Under the pieces are notes generated by a model, which ran no database searches, was not told the DNA's origin, and was given only the letters and a program-made list of their open reading frames with translations. The translations under genes were made by a program, and so were the position numbers. Shown piece by piece: positions 34,537 to 43,345 of a stretch of DNA of 64,000 nt. The DNA comes from UBA4615 sp964399635 (GTDB taxonomy: Bacteria > Pseudomonadota > Gammaproteobacteria > Burkholderiales > Burkholderiaceae_E), in assembly GCA_964399635.1 (NCBI GenBank), contig CAYNRU010000029.1:1-64000 (forward strand). The letters run 5' to 3'. Position 1 is the stretch's first letter, and each line of letters opens with the position of its first letter.

Positions 34537-35013
34537 GTGCCCATCGAGGGTCCGCCCGGCGCCGTCGCAGGATCCGCGGACGCTCCGGGCCCGGCCGCAG
34601 CGGACGGCGCCAGAGTCGTGCCGACCGCATCGGCCGGCGCAAGGCGCCCTGTGCGGCTGGTCGGTGCGCACTTCGTCGTCGGCGCACGCCGCACCACCGA
34701 TGCAGCGACTCCCCGACTGATGATGGCCATCCCCAAGAAGCTCGTGCCCTCGTCGCCGGTGCGCAACCTGGTCCGGCGCGTGATCCGCGAGTCCCACCGC
34801 GCCGCCTGCGTACGCCATCGGCTGGCGCTTGAGGCGCTGTCGGTGAAGGTGCAGCTGGTCAAGGTGCCGCAGGATCCGGCCACACCGGCGCTCGACCCCA
34901 GGGGTCGCGCGCGGCGTCCGTTCGCGCGGCGCCCGGCCGACGGCGCACTCAAGCGCGCCGTCCGTGCCGAGGTCGACGGTCTCATCGCGCGCCTCCTGCC
35001 GCGTGCGGCCTGA
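34537..35013 (+). CDS. rnpA: Ribonuclease P protein component
   Basis: The protein cofactor of RNase P, which matures tRNA 5' ends. The conserved RNR-like motif region is VRNLVRRVIRESHRAA (about residues 79-94), preceded by LMMAIPKKLVPSS in the position of the usual LGLxVSKKxG strand. GTG 34537 has GGAGG 6 nt upstream, giving 158 aa, longer and more alanine/proline-rich at the N-terminus than typical. The motif is more diverged than usual, but position between rpmH and yidD makes the call secure. Confidence 0.9.
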   Translation: MPIEGPPGAVAGSADAPGPAAADGARVVPTASAGARRPVRLVGAHFVVGARRTTDAATPRLMMAIPKKLVPSSPVRNLVRRVIRESHRAACVRHRLALEALSVKVQLVKVPQDPATPALDPRGRARRPFARRPADGALKRAVRAEVDGLIARLLPRAA

Positions 35014-35032
35014 GCCGCTAAGGCCACTCGCC

Positions 35033-35443
35033 ATGGATCCGAGCGCCCTCCCCGCGATGCTCGGCCGGCTGCCGTCGCGCGGTGCCGCGGCGCTGATCGC
35101 GGTCTACCGCTATGGCATCAGCCCGATCATCGGGCCGCGCTGCCGCTACTATCCGTCCTGCTCCGAGTACGGGCTGCAGGCGCTCGAGCGTTTCGGGTTC
35201 GTCCGAGGGCTGTGGCTGACCGGCGCGCGGCTCGTGCGCTGCCACCCGTGGCACGCGGGCGGCGTCGACCCGCTCCCCGATGCCTTCGAGCCGCCCGCCG
35301 CGGGCCGCTACCTCGGCCGCGTGCTGCGCACCCGGCCGGCCGGTGGGGCCGATCCGGCCGCGACGCACGCAGGCGCGTTACCCTCCACTCCCTGCGCCCC
35401 GACCCGCCCGCCGCGGGACGATGGCCAGCCCTCGCCTTTCTAG
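35033..35443 (+). CDS. yidD: Membrane protein insertion efficiency factor YidD
   Basis: A small YidD/UPF0161 protein that assists membrane-protein insertion. The family core is complete: LIAVYRYGISPIIGPRCRYY, then PSCSEYGLQALERFGFVRGL and RLVRCHPWHAGGVDPLP, with the conserved cysteines. The 136-aa length includes a non-conserved proline-rich C-terminal tail of about 50 residues. It starts 19 nt after rnpA and ends 10 nt before yidC. Confidence 0.93.
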   Translation: MDPSALPAMLGRLPSRGAAALIAVYRYGISPIIGPRCRYYPSCSEYGLQALERFGFVRGLWLTGARLVRCHPWHAGGVDPLPDAFEPPAAGRYLGRVLRTRPAGGADPAATHAGALPSTPCAPTRPPRDDGQPSPF

Positions 35444-35453
35444 AGTCCCCGCC

Positions 35454-37178
35454 ATGCAGACCCAACGCACCATCCTCTGGGTGATCTTCACGATGTCGCT
35501 GCTGTTCCTCTGGGACGCCTGGCAGCGCAACCAGGGTCAACCGTCGATGTTCGGCGGCTCCAGCCCGGCACAGCAGCAGCCCGCCAAGGCAGACGCCCCC
35601 GGCACGGCGGTCGCGCCCGGCAAGACCGAGAGCTCAGTGCCGCCGGTGGGATCGGCCGCGGTGCCCGCGCTGCCGGCGGCCGCCGGCAGCAGCGCCGTGC
35701 CCGGGTCGGCGCCTGCCGCGGCCGCGGCAGCCGCCGCGGTCGTGCGCATCACCACCGACGTGCTCGCGATCGACATCGATCCGGTGGGCGGCGAGCTGAT
35801 GCGCGCCGAGCTGCTGAAGTTCAAGGACACCGAGGCCAAGACCGGCAACGTCGTGCTGTTCGACCGGAAGACCGGTCACACCTACGTGGCGCAGAGTGGG
35901 CTGATCGGTGCCGGCGGCGCCGCCTTCCCGACGCACCGCACGCCATTCGAGGTGAAGCCCGGGCCGCGCACGCTCGAACCCGGCACCGACGAGCTGGTCG
36001 TCTCGATGGTCGCCGAGAGCGGCGGCGCGAAGATGGTCCGCAGCTACGTGTTCCGCCGCGGCTCGTACCAGATCGACATGAAGACCGAGGTCACCAACAC
36101 CGGGGCCGCGCCGATCAAGCCGACGCTGTACCTGCAGCTGACGCGCGACGCCACCGCGCCGCCCGGCGAGTCGCAGTTCTACAGCACCTACACCGGCCCG
36201 GTCGTCTACACCGACAAGGACAAGTTCCAGAAGGTCGACTTCTCCTCGATCGAGAAGGGCAAGGCCGAGCACGCCAAGTCCGCCAATGATGGCTGGGTCG
36301 GGATGATTCAGCACTACTTCGTGTCGGCGTGGGTGCCCAGCGACACGTTTCCGCGCGAGTACTTCACCCGCAAGGTCGACGCCGCGGTGTACTCGGTCGG
36401 CATCCTCGAGCCGATGAAGGACATCGCCCCCGGGGCGACCGAGACGATGAACACCAAGCTCTACGTCGGGCCGCAGGACCAGAAGGTGCTGTCCGAGGTA
36501 GCGCCCGGGCTGGAGCTGAGCGTCGACTACGGCTGGCTGACCGTGTTCGCCAAGCCGCTGTTCTGGCTGCTGCAGTTCCTGTACGGCGTCGTGCAGAACT
36601 GGGGCTGGGCGATCGTGCTGCTGACCATCGTGGTGAAGCTCGCGTTCTTCCCGCTGCAGGCGGCGAGCTACCGCTCGATGGCCAAGATGAAGAAGGTCAC
36701 GCCCAAGCTCACCGCCCTGCGCGAGCGCTACGGCAACGACCGCGCCAAGCTCAACCAGGCGATGATGGAGTTGTACAAGACCGAGAAGATCAATCCGCTC
36801 GGCGGCTGCCTGCCGATCGTTGTGCAGATCCCGGTGTTCATCGCGCTGTACTGGGTGCTGCTCGCGTCGGTCGAGGTGCGCAACGCGCCCTGGATCGGCT
36901 GGATCCGCGACCTGGCCGTGCCCGATCCCTTCTACATCCTGCCGCTGCTGATGGCCGGCACCATGATCATCCAGACGCGCCTGAACCCGGTGCCGCCCGA
37001 TCCGCTGCAGGCCAAGATGATGATGTGGATGCCGGTGATCTTCTCGGTGATGTTCTTCTTCTTTCCGGCGGGCCTGGTGCTGTACTGGCTGGTCAACAAC
37101 CTGTTCTCGATCGCGCAGCAGTGGGTGATCACCCGCCGGATCGAGGGCAAGCCGGTGTTCGGGCGCGCGCCCGCCTGA
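35454..37178 (+). CDS. yidC: Membrane protein insertase YidC
   Basis: Sec-associated inner-membrane insertase of 574 aa. N-terminal anchor TILWVIFTMSLLFLWDAW, an Ala/Pro-rich linker, and a large periplasmic beta-sandwich (about 90-350). The conserved C-terminal five-helix core includes NWGWAIVLLTIVVKLAFFPL, KINPLGGCLPIVVQIPVFIA and MPVIFSVMFFFFPAGLVLYW. TAGAGT 7 nt upstream of the ATG might give an additional near-leaderless transcript besides read-through from rpmH. In most relatives mnmE follows directly; here four genes intervene. Confidence 0.97.
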   Translation: MQTQRTILWVIFTMSLLFLWDAWQRNQGQPSMFGGSSPAQQQPAKADAPGTAVAPGKTESSVPPVGSAAVPALPAAAGSSAVPGSAPAAAAAAAAVVRITTDVLAIDIDPVGGELMRAELLKFKDTEAKTGNVVLFDRKTGHTYVAQSGLIGAGGAAFPTHRTPFEVKPGPRTLEPGTDELVVSMVAESGGAKMVRSYVFRRGSYQIDMKTEVTNTGAAPIKPTLYLQLTRDATAPPGESQFYSTYTGPVVYTDKDKFQKVDFSSIEKGKAEHAKSANDGWVGMIQHYFVSAWVPSDTFPREYFTRKVDAAVYSVGILEPMKDIAPGATETMNTKLYVGPQDQKVLSEVAPGLELSVDYGWLTVFAKPLFWLLQFLYGVVQNWGWAIVLLTIVVKLAFFPLQAASYRSMAKMKKVTPKLTALRERYGNDRAKLNQAMMELYKTEKINPLGGCLPIVVQIPVFIALYWVLLASVEVRNAPWIGWIRDLAVPDPFYILPLLMAGTMIIQTRLNPVPPDPLQAKMMMWMPVIFSVMFFFFPAGLVLYWLVNNLFSIAQQWVITRRIEGKPVFGRAPA

Positions 37179-37275
37179 CGCGCCGCGCATGAGCTTAGCC
37201 TCCGATCGCATGAGCTTGCGGTCGGAGCGGCGCGGGGCGAGGCTGCATCTCCCCTCGTCCATCGACCGCGTTCAC

Positions 37276-38178
37276 GTGAACTTCCAGCAGCTGCGCTCGT
37301 TGCGCGAGACGGCCCGCCGTGGCCTGAACCTGACCGCCGCCGCCGAGGTGCTCCACACCTCGCAGCCAGCCCTCTCCAAGCAGATCCGCGAGCTCGAGGA
37401 CGAGCTCGGCGTGCAGCTGTTCGTGCGTCACGGCAAGCGCTACACGCAGCTCACCGAGGCCGGCGAGAAGATCGTCGAGGCCGCCGGGCGCGTGCTCGAC
37501 GAGGCCGCGGCGCTGCGCAAGATCGGCGAGCAGTACGCCGAGGGCCATGCGGGCACGCTGTCGATCGCGGCCACCCACACGCAGGCGCGCTACGTGCTGC
37601 CCGCGGTGCTCGCGCGCTTCAAGGCCGAGTTCCCGGCGATGCAGTTCCGGCTCCTGCAGGGCAGTCCCGAGCAGGTGGCCGAGTACGTGGTGCACGGCGA
37701 CGCGACCTTCGGGCTGGCCACCGAGACGCTCGACGCGCATCCCTCGCTCGACACCCGGCCTGCCTACGCGTGGCGGCACTGCCTGATCGTGCCGCCTTCG
37801 CATCCGCTCGCGGTGGCCGGCGTGCCCCCGACGCTCGCCGAACTCGCGACGATGCCGCTGATCACCTACACGCCGCAGTTCGCGGGGCGCCGCGGCATCG
37901 ACGCCGCGTTCGCCAGGCAGGGCATGATCCCGAACGTCGTGCTCGAGGCCATCGACTCCGACGTGATCAAGGCCTACGTGGAGCTCGGTTTCGGGGTGGG
38001 CGTGATCGCCGACGTCGCGGTCGACCCCGAGCGCGACCGCGGCGTGGTGCGCATCGATGCGTCCGCGCTGTTCCCCGAGAAGACCGCGCGCATCGCCAGC
38101 CGCATCGGTATGCCGCTGCTGCCCTTCGAGCGGCGCTTCGTGCAGCTGGTGCGCGAGTTCGGGCAGCCGCCCGCCTGA
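37276..38178 (+). CDS. CysB/Cbl-type LysR transcriptional regulator
   Basis: A 300-aa LysR regulator. The N-terminal winged HTH starts NFQQLRSLRETARRGLNLTA and continues HTSQPALSKQIRELEDELGV, the CysB-subgroup wording. The effector domain follows (about 90-295; LQGSPEQVAEYVVHGDATFG). GTG 37276 was chosen because the CysB family begins at this residue; an upstream in-frame ATG (37189) would add 29 non-conserved residues. CysB-like proteins sense sulfate-assimilation intermediates, so a link to sulfur status is possible. It lies between yidC and a HAD/transaminase group. Confidence 0.88.
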   Translation: MNFQQLRSLRETARRGLNLTAAAEVLHTSQPALSKQIRELEDELGVQLFVRHGKRYTQLTEAGEKIVEAAGRVLDEAAALRKIGEQYAEGHAGTLSIAATHTQARYVLPAVLARFKAEFPAMQFRLLQGSPEQVAEYVVHGDATFGLATETLDAHPSLDTRPAYAWRHCLIVPPSHPLAVAGVPPTLAELATMPLITYTPQFAGRRGIDAAFARQGMIPNVVLEAIDSDVIKAYVELGFGVGVIADVAVDPERDRGVVRIDASALFPEKTARIASRIGMPLLPFERRFVQLVREFGQPPA

Positions 38179-38218
38179 CAGGACGATCGCGGCCCGCTGG
38201 GGCTAGGATGCGTCCACC

Positions 38219-38944
38219 ATGACCGAAGCGACCCCCGCCGATACCCTCGCCGCCCTGCCCGGCGTCGCCCGCCCGAGAGGCCTGCTGCTCGACTTCGGGT
38301 CGGTGATCAGCGTGTCGATCTTCGAGCGGCACCGCGAGACCGAGCGCATCCTCGGCCTGCCCGCCGGCCGGCTCGACTGGCTGGGCGCGCTGGACCCCGC
38401 CACCGACCCGCTGTGGCAGGCGATGCAGCGCGACGAGATCACCGAGCGCGACTACTGGGCGACGCGCGCGCGGCAGACCGGCGAGGCGGTGGGCGAGCCG
38501 GGCTGGGACATGCGCACGATGCTCTCGCGCATCCGCCAGCAGGACCCGGCGGCCGTCGTGCGACCCGCGATGGCCGAGCTCGTCGAGGCGGCTCACGCGC
38601 AGGGCGTGCGGCTGGGCATCCTCACCAACGAGCTCGAGCTCTTCCACGGGCGCGCGTCCATGGACCGCATGCCGGTGCTCGCGCGCTTCCCGGTGCTGGT
38701 GGACGCCACGCACACCGGGATCCTCAAGCCCGACCCCGCGGCCTACGCGCTCGCGGTCGATGCGATGGGCCTCGCGCCCCAGGAGATCCTGTTTGTCGAC
38801 GACCAGTTCCGCAATATCGCGGGCGCCGTGCGCGCCGGCCTGCAGGTGCAGTACTTCGACCTGCGGGACGTGCCCGGCCAGCTCCTCGCCATCGCGGCGC
38901 GGCTCGGCCTCGCCATGCGACCGACCGACGGCGCCGCCCGCTGA
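38219..38944 (+). CDS. HAD-superfamily (IA) hydrolase
   Basis: A 241-aa protein with motif I LLLDFGSVISVS (Asp followed by Gly two residues on, as in the DFGGVL-type subgroup), motif II in LGILTNELELF, and motif III/IV GILKPDPAAY with EILFVDDQFRNIAGAVRAGL. The general-acid Asp of motif I is replaced by Gly, as in epoxide-hydrolase-like HAD members, so it may not be a standard phosphatase. A TAGGAT box lies 9 nt before ATG 38219. The transaminase gene starts 23 nt downstream. Confidence 0.82.
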   Translation: MTEATPADTLAALPGVARPRGLLLDFGSVISVSIFERHRETERILGLPAGRLDWLGALDPATDPLWQAMQRDEITERDYWATRARQTGEAVGEPGWDMRTMLSRIRQQDPAAVVRPAMAELVEAAHAQGVRLGILTNELELFHGRASMDRMPVLARFPVLVDATHTGILKPDPAAYALAVDAMGLAPQEILFVDDQFRNIAGAVRAGLQVQYFDLRDVPGQLLAIAARLGLAMRPTDGAAR

Positions 38945-38967
38945 CACCCCGCTCCAGGAGCCCCACG

Positions 38968-40344
38968 ATGCACGACACCGACTCCCTCAAGCGCGACAAC
39001 GCGCAGTACCTGTGGCACCCGATGGCGCATCCCGCGGCGATGAAGGCTGCCCGCCCGGACATCATCGCGCGCGGCGAAGGCTGCTGGGTATGGGATGTGG
39101 ACGGGCACCGGATGCTCGACGGCGTGGCCGGTCTGTGGAGCTGCAACCTCGGCCACAGCGAGCGCCGCGTGCGCGACGCCATCGTCGCGCAGCTCGACGA
39201 GCTGCCCTTCTTCAACACCTTCCGCGGCACCACCCATCCGCGCGCCATCGAGCTGTCGGCGCGGCTGGTGGGCATGATGGCGCCCGACGGCGTGACCGCG
39301 GTGATGTTCAGCAACGGCGGCTCGGACGCGGTGGAGAGCGCGCTCAAGATCGCGCGCCAGTATCACAAGCTGCGCGGCGACAAGGACCGCAGCAAGTTCA
39401 TCGCGCTCAGGCAGGGCTATCACGGCGTGCACTTCGGCGGCATGAGCGTCAACGGCAACACCAATTTCCGCCGCCCGTACGAGCCCCTGCTGCCCGGCTG
39501 CTTCCACATCGACTCCCCCTGGCTCTATCGCAACGCCTACACGCAGGACGAGGCCGAGCTCGGGCGCATCGTCGCGCAGCAGCTCGAGCGCGAAATCGTG
39601 TTCCAGGGGCCGGACACGGTGGCCGCCTTCATCGCCGAGCCTATCCAGGGCGCAGGCGGCGTCATCGTGCCCCCGCCCAACTTCTGGCCGCTGGTGCGCG
39701 AGGTCTGCGACCGCCACGGCGTGCTGCTGATCGCCGACGAGGTGGTCACCGGCTTCGGGCGCGGCGGGGCGATGTTCGGCACCCGACTGTGGGGCGTTCA
39801 GGCCGACCTCTGGTGCCTCGCCAAGGGCATCTCCTCGGGCTACATCCCGCTGGGGGCCACCGCGATCGGCGAGCGGGTGGCCAGGGTCTTCGAGGCCGAC
39901 GCGAGCGGCTCCGCGCAGATCAGCCACGGCTACACCTACAGCGCGCATCCGGTGGCGGCGGCCGCCGCGCTCGCGACCATGGACGTGCTCGAGGAGCGCG
40001 ACATCCCCGGTCATGTGGCGCGCGTGAGCGAGCCCTTCCTGCAGCGGATGCGCGGGCTGGTCGAGCGCCACGACTTCGTGGGCGACGTGCGCGGCAAGGG
40101 CCTGATGCTGGGCATCGAGATGGTGGCCGACGCGGGCAAGCGCACGCCGCTGCCGCGCACGAGCGACCTGCCCGCGCGCGTGGCGCGCGCCGCCTACCGG
40201 CGCGGCCTGATGGTGCGCGTCTCCGGCCCCAATCTGATCCTGTCGCCGCCGCTGGTGATCACGACCGACGAGCTCGAGCAGCTGGCCGACATGCTCGAGG
40301 CGGCGTTCGACGAGGCGGGGGCGCAGCGTGGGGCCGGCGCATGA
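38968..40344 (+). CDS. Class III omega-aminotransferase (beta-alanine:pyruvate transaminase-like)
   Basis: A 458-aa PLP enzyme. The N-terminus NAQYLWHPMAHPAAM is typical of omega-amino-acid:pyruvate transaminases. Cofactor-binding residues appear in SNGGSDAVESALKIARQYH, GYHGVHFGGMSVNGN and LLIADEVVTGFGRGG. The PLP lysine is Lys286 in CLAKGISSGYIPLGA. CAGGAG lies 7 nt before the ATG. Its stop overlaps the start of the Tm-1-like gene (ATGA), so the two are coupled. Likely substrates are omega-amino acids or amines with pyruvate. Confidence 0.9.
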   Translation: MHDTDSLKRDNAQYLWHPMAHPAAMKAARPDIIARGEGCWVWDVDGHRMLDGVAGLWSCNLGHSERRVRDAIVAQLDELPFFNTFRGTTHPRAIELSARLVGMMAPDGVTAVMFSNGGSDAVESALKIARQYHKLRGDKDRSKFIALRQGYHGVHFGGMSVNGNTNFRRPYEPLLPGCFHIDSPWLYRNAYTQDEAELGRIVAQQLEREIVFQGPDTVAAFIAEPIQGAGGVIVPPPNFWPLVREVCDRHGVLLIADEVVTGFGRGGAMFGTRLWGVQADLWCLAKGISSGYIPLGATAIGERVARVFEADASGSAQISHGYTYSAHPVAAAAALATMDVLEERDIPGHVARVSEPFLQRMRGLVERHDFVGDVRGKGLMLGIEMVADAGKRTPLPRTSDLPARVARAAYRRGLMVRVSGPNLILSPPLVITTDELEQLADMLEAAFDEAGAQRGAGA

Positions 40345-41588
40345 GCGCCCGCACGGTGCTGCTGGTCGGCACGGCCGACACCAAGAGCGAGGAGCTCGCG
40401 TTCATGCGCGCGCAGGTGCTCGACCAGGGCATGCAGGCGATGCTGATGGACGTGGGCGTGCGGGCTGCCGGCGACGTCGCGGTGGATATCGACCACGACG
40501 CGGTGGCGAGTGCTGCGGGCACCACGATCGCGGCGCTCGCGCAGGGCGGCGACGAGAACGCCGCGATGACCGCGATGGCCCGCGGCGCTGCCGCGATCGC
40601 CGCCGACCTGCACGCCCGCGGCCGCGTGGACGGGCTGCTGGCGCTGGGCGGCACGATGGGCACCGACCTTGCGCTCGAGGTGGCAAGCGCGCTGCCGCTG
40701 GGTGTGCCCAAGGTGGTGGTGTCCACCATTGCCCACTCGCACCTCGTGCCGCCCGGGCGCGTGCCGCCCGACCTGACCATGGTGCTGTGGGCCGGCGGCC
40801 TGCACGGCCTGAACAGCCTGTGCCGCTCGGCGCTGGCCCAGGGCGTGGGGGCGGTCACCGGCGCCGTGCGCTGCGCGATCCCGCCCCGGCCCGGGCGCCC
40901 GATGGTGGGCATGACCTCGCTCGGCGGCAGCTGCCTCGCCTACATGCTGCGCCTGAAGCCTGCGCTCGAGGCGCGCGGCTACGAGGTCGCGGTGTTCCAC
41001 ACCACCGGCATGGGCGGGCGGGCCTTCGAGGCGCTGGCCGAGGCCGGCCAGTTCGCGGTGGTGATGGACTTCAGCCTGCAGGAGCTCGCCAACCACCTCG
41101 GCGGCTCCTGCGTCAGCGCCGGGCCCGACCGCCTGCGCGGCGCCGGCCGGCGCGGCGTGCCGCAGATCGTGGCGCCGGGCGCGGTCGACATGGTCGACTT
41201 CCCGGCCTGGCAGCCGGTGCCCGCGGCGCTCGCCGGCCGGCCGGTGCACGTGCACAACCGCCTGATCGCGTCGGCCACGTCGGCCGCGCCCCTGCGCGCC
41301 GACATCGCGCGCGAGATCGGCGCACGGCTCGCGCAGGCCCGTGGCCCCACGTGCCTGCTGCTGCCGCTGCAGGGCGTCGAGGCATGGGACCGGCCCGGCG
41401 AGCCGCTGCACGATCCCGAGGGGCTGCAGGCGTTCATTGCGGCGATGCGCGCGGCGGTGGCGCCGGGCACGCGCTGCATCGAGCTCGACGCGCACATCAA
41501 CGACGCCGCTTTCGCGGACGCCGCGCTCGCCGTGCTCGATGTCTGGGTGGAGGAGGGCGTGGTGCCGCGGGGCGTGCCACGGGGCTGA
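40341..41588 (+). CDS. Tm-1-like ATP-binding (UPF0261) protein
   Basis: A 415-aa protein of the UPF0261/Tm-1-like family: N-terminal TVLLVGTADTKSEELAFMRA, central LGGTMGTDLALEVASALPLG and GMTSLGGSCLAYMLRLKPAL, and a second half with PQIVAPGAVDMVDFP then HNRLIASAT. The N-terminal half corresponds to the ATP-binding domain of the tomato Tm-1 resistance protein. The bacterial function is not settled; members often sit with catabolic or racemase genes. It overlaps the transaminase stop by 4 nt. Confidence 0.88.
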   Translation: MSARTVLLVGTADTKSEELAFMRAQVLDQGMQAMLMDVGVRAAGDVAVDIDHDAVASAAGTTIAALAQGGDENAAMTAMARGAAAIAADLHARGRVDGLLALGGTMGTDLALEVASALPLGVPKVVVSTIAHSHLVPPGRVPPDLTMVLWAGGLHGLNSLCRSALAQGVGAVTGAVRCAIPPRPGRPMVGMTSLGGSCLAYMLRLKPALEARGYEVAVFHTTGMGGRAFEALAEAGQFAVVMDFSLQELANHLGGSCVSAGPDRLRGAGRRGVPQIVAPGAVDMVDFPAWQPVPAALAGRPVHVHNRLIASATSAAPLRADIAREIGARLAQARGPTCLLLPLQGVEAWDRPGEPLHDPEGLQAFIAAMRAAVAPGTRCIELDAHINDAAFADAALAVLDVWVEEGVVPRGVPRG

Positions 41589-41604
41589 GCACCGGGCCGC
41601 CGGC

Positions 41605-41610
41605 TAGAAT
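41605..41610 (+). promoter_or_regulatory. -10 hexamer TAGAAT placed for leaderless mnmE transcript
   Basis: TAGAAT ends exactly 6 nt before the mnmE ATG, the same box and spacing as at 14262-14267. No Shine-Dalgarno lies between. This gives mnmE its own promoter, needed because it is separated from yidC. Confidence 0.45.
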
Positions 41611-41616
41611 CCGCCG

Positions 41617-43044
41617 ATGGCTCACGACCCGTCAGACACCGACCCCATCGCCGCGATCGCGACCGCGCCGGGCCGGGGCGGCATCGGCGTCGTGCGCGTG
41701 TCGGGCCGCGACCTGGCTCCGGTGGTCGAGGCGGTCTGCGGCCGCGCGCTGAGCCCGCGCGTGGCGACATTGCTGGCGTTTCGCGCGGCCGACGGCGAGC
41801 CGATCGACCAGGGCCTCGCCCTCCATTTCCCCGCGCCCCATTCCTACACCGGCGAGACCGTGCTCGAGCTGCAGGGCCACGGCGGGCCGGTGGTGATGCA
41901 GCAGCTGCTCGAGCGCGTGCTCGAGGCGGGCGCCGGCATCGGGCTGCGCGTGGCCGAGCCGGGCGAGTTCACCCGACGCGCCTTCCTCAACGACAAGCTC
42001 GACCTCGCGCAGGCCGAGGCCGTGGCCGACCTCATCGATGCGAGCACCGGCCAGGCCGCGCGCTCGGCGAGCCGATCCCTGTCGGGCGCCTTCTCGCGCG
42101 CGGTGCACGCCGTCGTGGAGCAGCTGATCGACCTGCGGATGCTGGTGGAGGCGACGCTGGACTTTCCCGAGGAGGAGATCGACTTCCTCGAGCAGTCGGA
42201 CGCGCGCGGGCGCCTTGCGCGGGTGCGCGCCGCGCTGGAGACACTGCTGGCCGAGGCGCGCCAGGGCGCGCTGCTGCGCGAGGGCCTGCACGTGGTGCTC
42301 GCCGGCGCGCCCAACGTCGGCAAGTCCAGCCTGCTGAACGCGCTCGCGGGCGCCGAGGTGGCCATCGTCACGCCGGTGGCCGGCACCACGCGCGACCGCA
42401 TCGCGCAGGCCATCCAGATCGACGGCGTGCCCTTGGTGGTGGTGGACACCGCCGGCCTGCGCGACACCGTCGACGAGGTCGAGCGGATCGGCATCGAGCG
42501 GACCTGGGAGGAGGTGGCGCGCGCGGACGTGATTGTGCACCTGGGCGTGGCGGGGCAGGAGGGCTGCGCGCCTTCAGGCGAAGAGGGCGAAGAGGGCGAT
42601 GCGGCGCGCGCGCGTGTGGCGCTCGCGGCCGACCTGGATGCGGACATCGCCGCGCGCCTGCCGCAGGACAAGCCGATCCTGCGCGTGTGGAACAAGATCG
42701 ACCTCGCCGGGCTCGCACCGCGTGCGACCGAGGGCGCGGTGTGGCTGTCGGCCCGCGACGGCCAGGGAATCGGGCTGCTGCGCGCGGCGCTGCTGCGGCT
42801 CGCGGGGTGGCACGGCGCGGGCGAGGGCACCTTCATCGCGCGCGAGCGGCACCTGCAGGCGCTGCGGGCGGCGCGCTCGCACCTGGAGGCGGCGCACGCG
42901 CATGCGCAGAGGAAGGCGGATGCGCTCGATCTGTTCGCCGAGGAGCTGAGGCTGGCTCAGGAGCGCCTGGGGGAGATCACGGGCAAGTTCGGGGCGGACG
43001 AGTTGCTGGGGGTGATCTTCGGGCGGTTCTGCATCGGGAAGTAG
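41617..43044 (+). CDS. mnmE: tRNA uridine-5-carboxymethylaminomethyl modification GTPase MnmE (TrmE)
   Basis: With MnmG it modifies wobble U34 of several tRNAs. The N-terminal folate-binding domain starts DPIAAIATAPGRGGIGVVRV. The G domain has G1 GAPNVGKSS, G2 TPVAGTTRDR, G3 VDTAGL and G4 NKID. The C-terminus ends in the catalytic-cysteine motif GRFCIGK. Length is 475 aa, with a Glu/Gly-rich insertion (PSGEEGEEGD) between G3 and G4. Usually it directly follows yidC; here four unrelated genes lie between. Confidence 0.97.
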   Translation: MAHDPSDTDPIAAIATAPGRGGIGVVRVSGRDLAPVVEAVCGRALSPRVATLLAFRAADGEPIDQGLALHFPAPHSYTGETVLELQGHGGPVVMQQLLERVLEAGAGIGLRVAEPGEFTRRAFLNDKLDLAQAEAVADLIDASTGQAARSASRSLSGAFSRAVHAVVEQLIDLRMLVEATLDFPEEEIDFLEQSDARGRLARVRAALETLLAEARQGALLREGLHVVLAGAPNVGKSSLLNALAGAEVAIVTPVAGTTRDRIAQAIQIDGVPLVVVDTAGLRDTVDEVERIGIERTWEEVARADVIVHLGVAGQEGCAPSGEEGEEGDAARARVALAADLDADIAARLPQDKPILRVWNKIDLAGLAPRATEGAVWLSARDGQGIGLLRAALLRLAGWHGAGEGTFIARERHLQALRAARSHLEAAHAHAQRKADALDLFAEELRLAQERLGEITGKFGADELLGVIFGRFCIGK

Positions 43045-43345
43045 CGCAGAAGCGGGGCGCGACAGCGCGACCGTTGAACGCGGGCTTGGGCTGGAGGAAT
43101 TCCCGCAGCAGGTGAGCGCGGGATGGTGGCGCGGAACCATTCGCCGTTCGGCGATCTGAATTCGCCGCAGCCCGATCGCCCACCCGCCGCGCGCAACGTT
43201 CTTCATCGTCGCGATACGCCGTTGAGATCGCGTCCATCGGGGCAGCCTTGGTCCTATCGGCACTGGCTCGCCCGCCGAACTGTCCTGAAGCGTTCTCTCG
43301 GCATGCGCAGACTCATGCTCGGTTTCGACCGAAGAAGAGACCGTC
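43045..43345. other. 301-bp intergenic region, no gene seen
   Basis: Only short out-of-frame reading frames and a small hairpin (CGCCGTTCGGCG near 43145) were noticed between mnmE and the PEP-CTERM genes. No clear promoter, terminator or RNA gene was recognised. Confidence 0.5.

Noticed and set aside
37189..37275. Longer N-terminus for the LysR regulator from ATG 37189
   Set aside because: The added 29 residues are not part of the CysB-type start (NFQQLRS) and lack a ribosome site.
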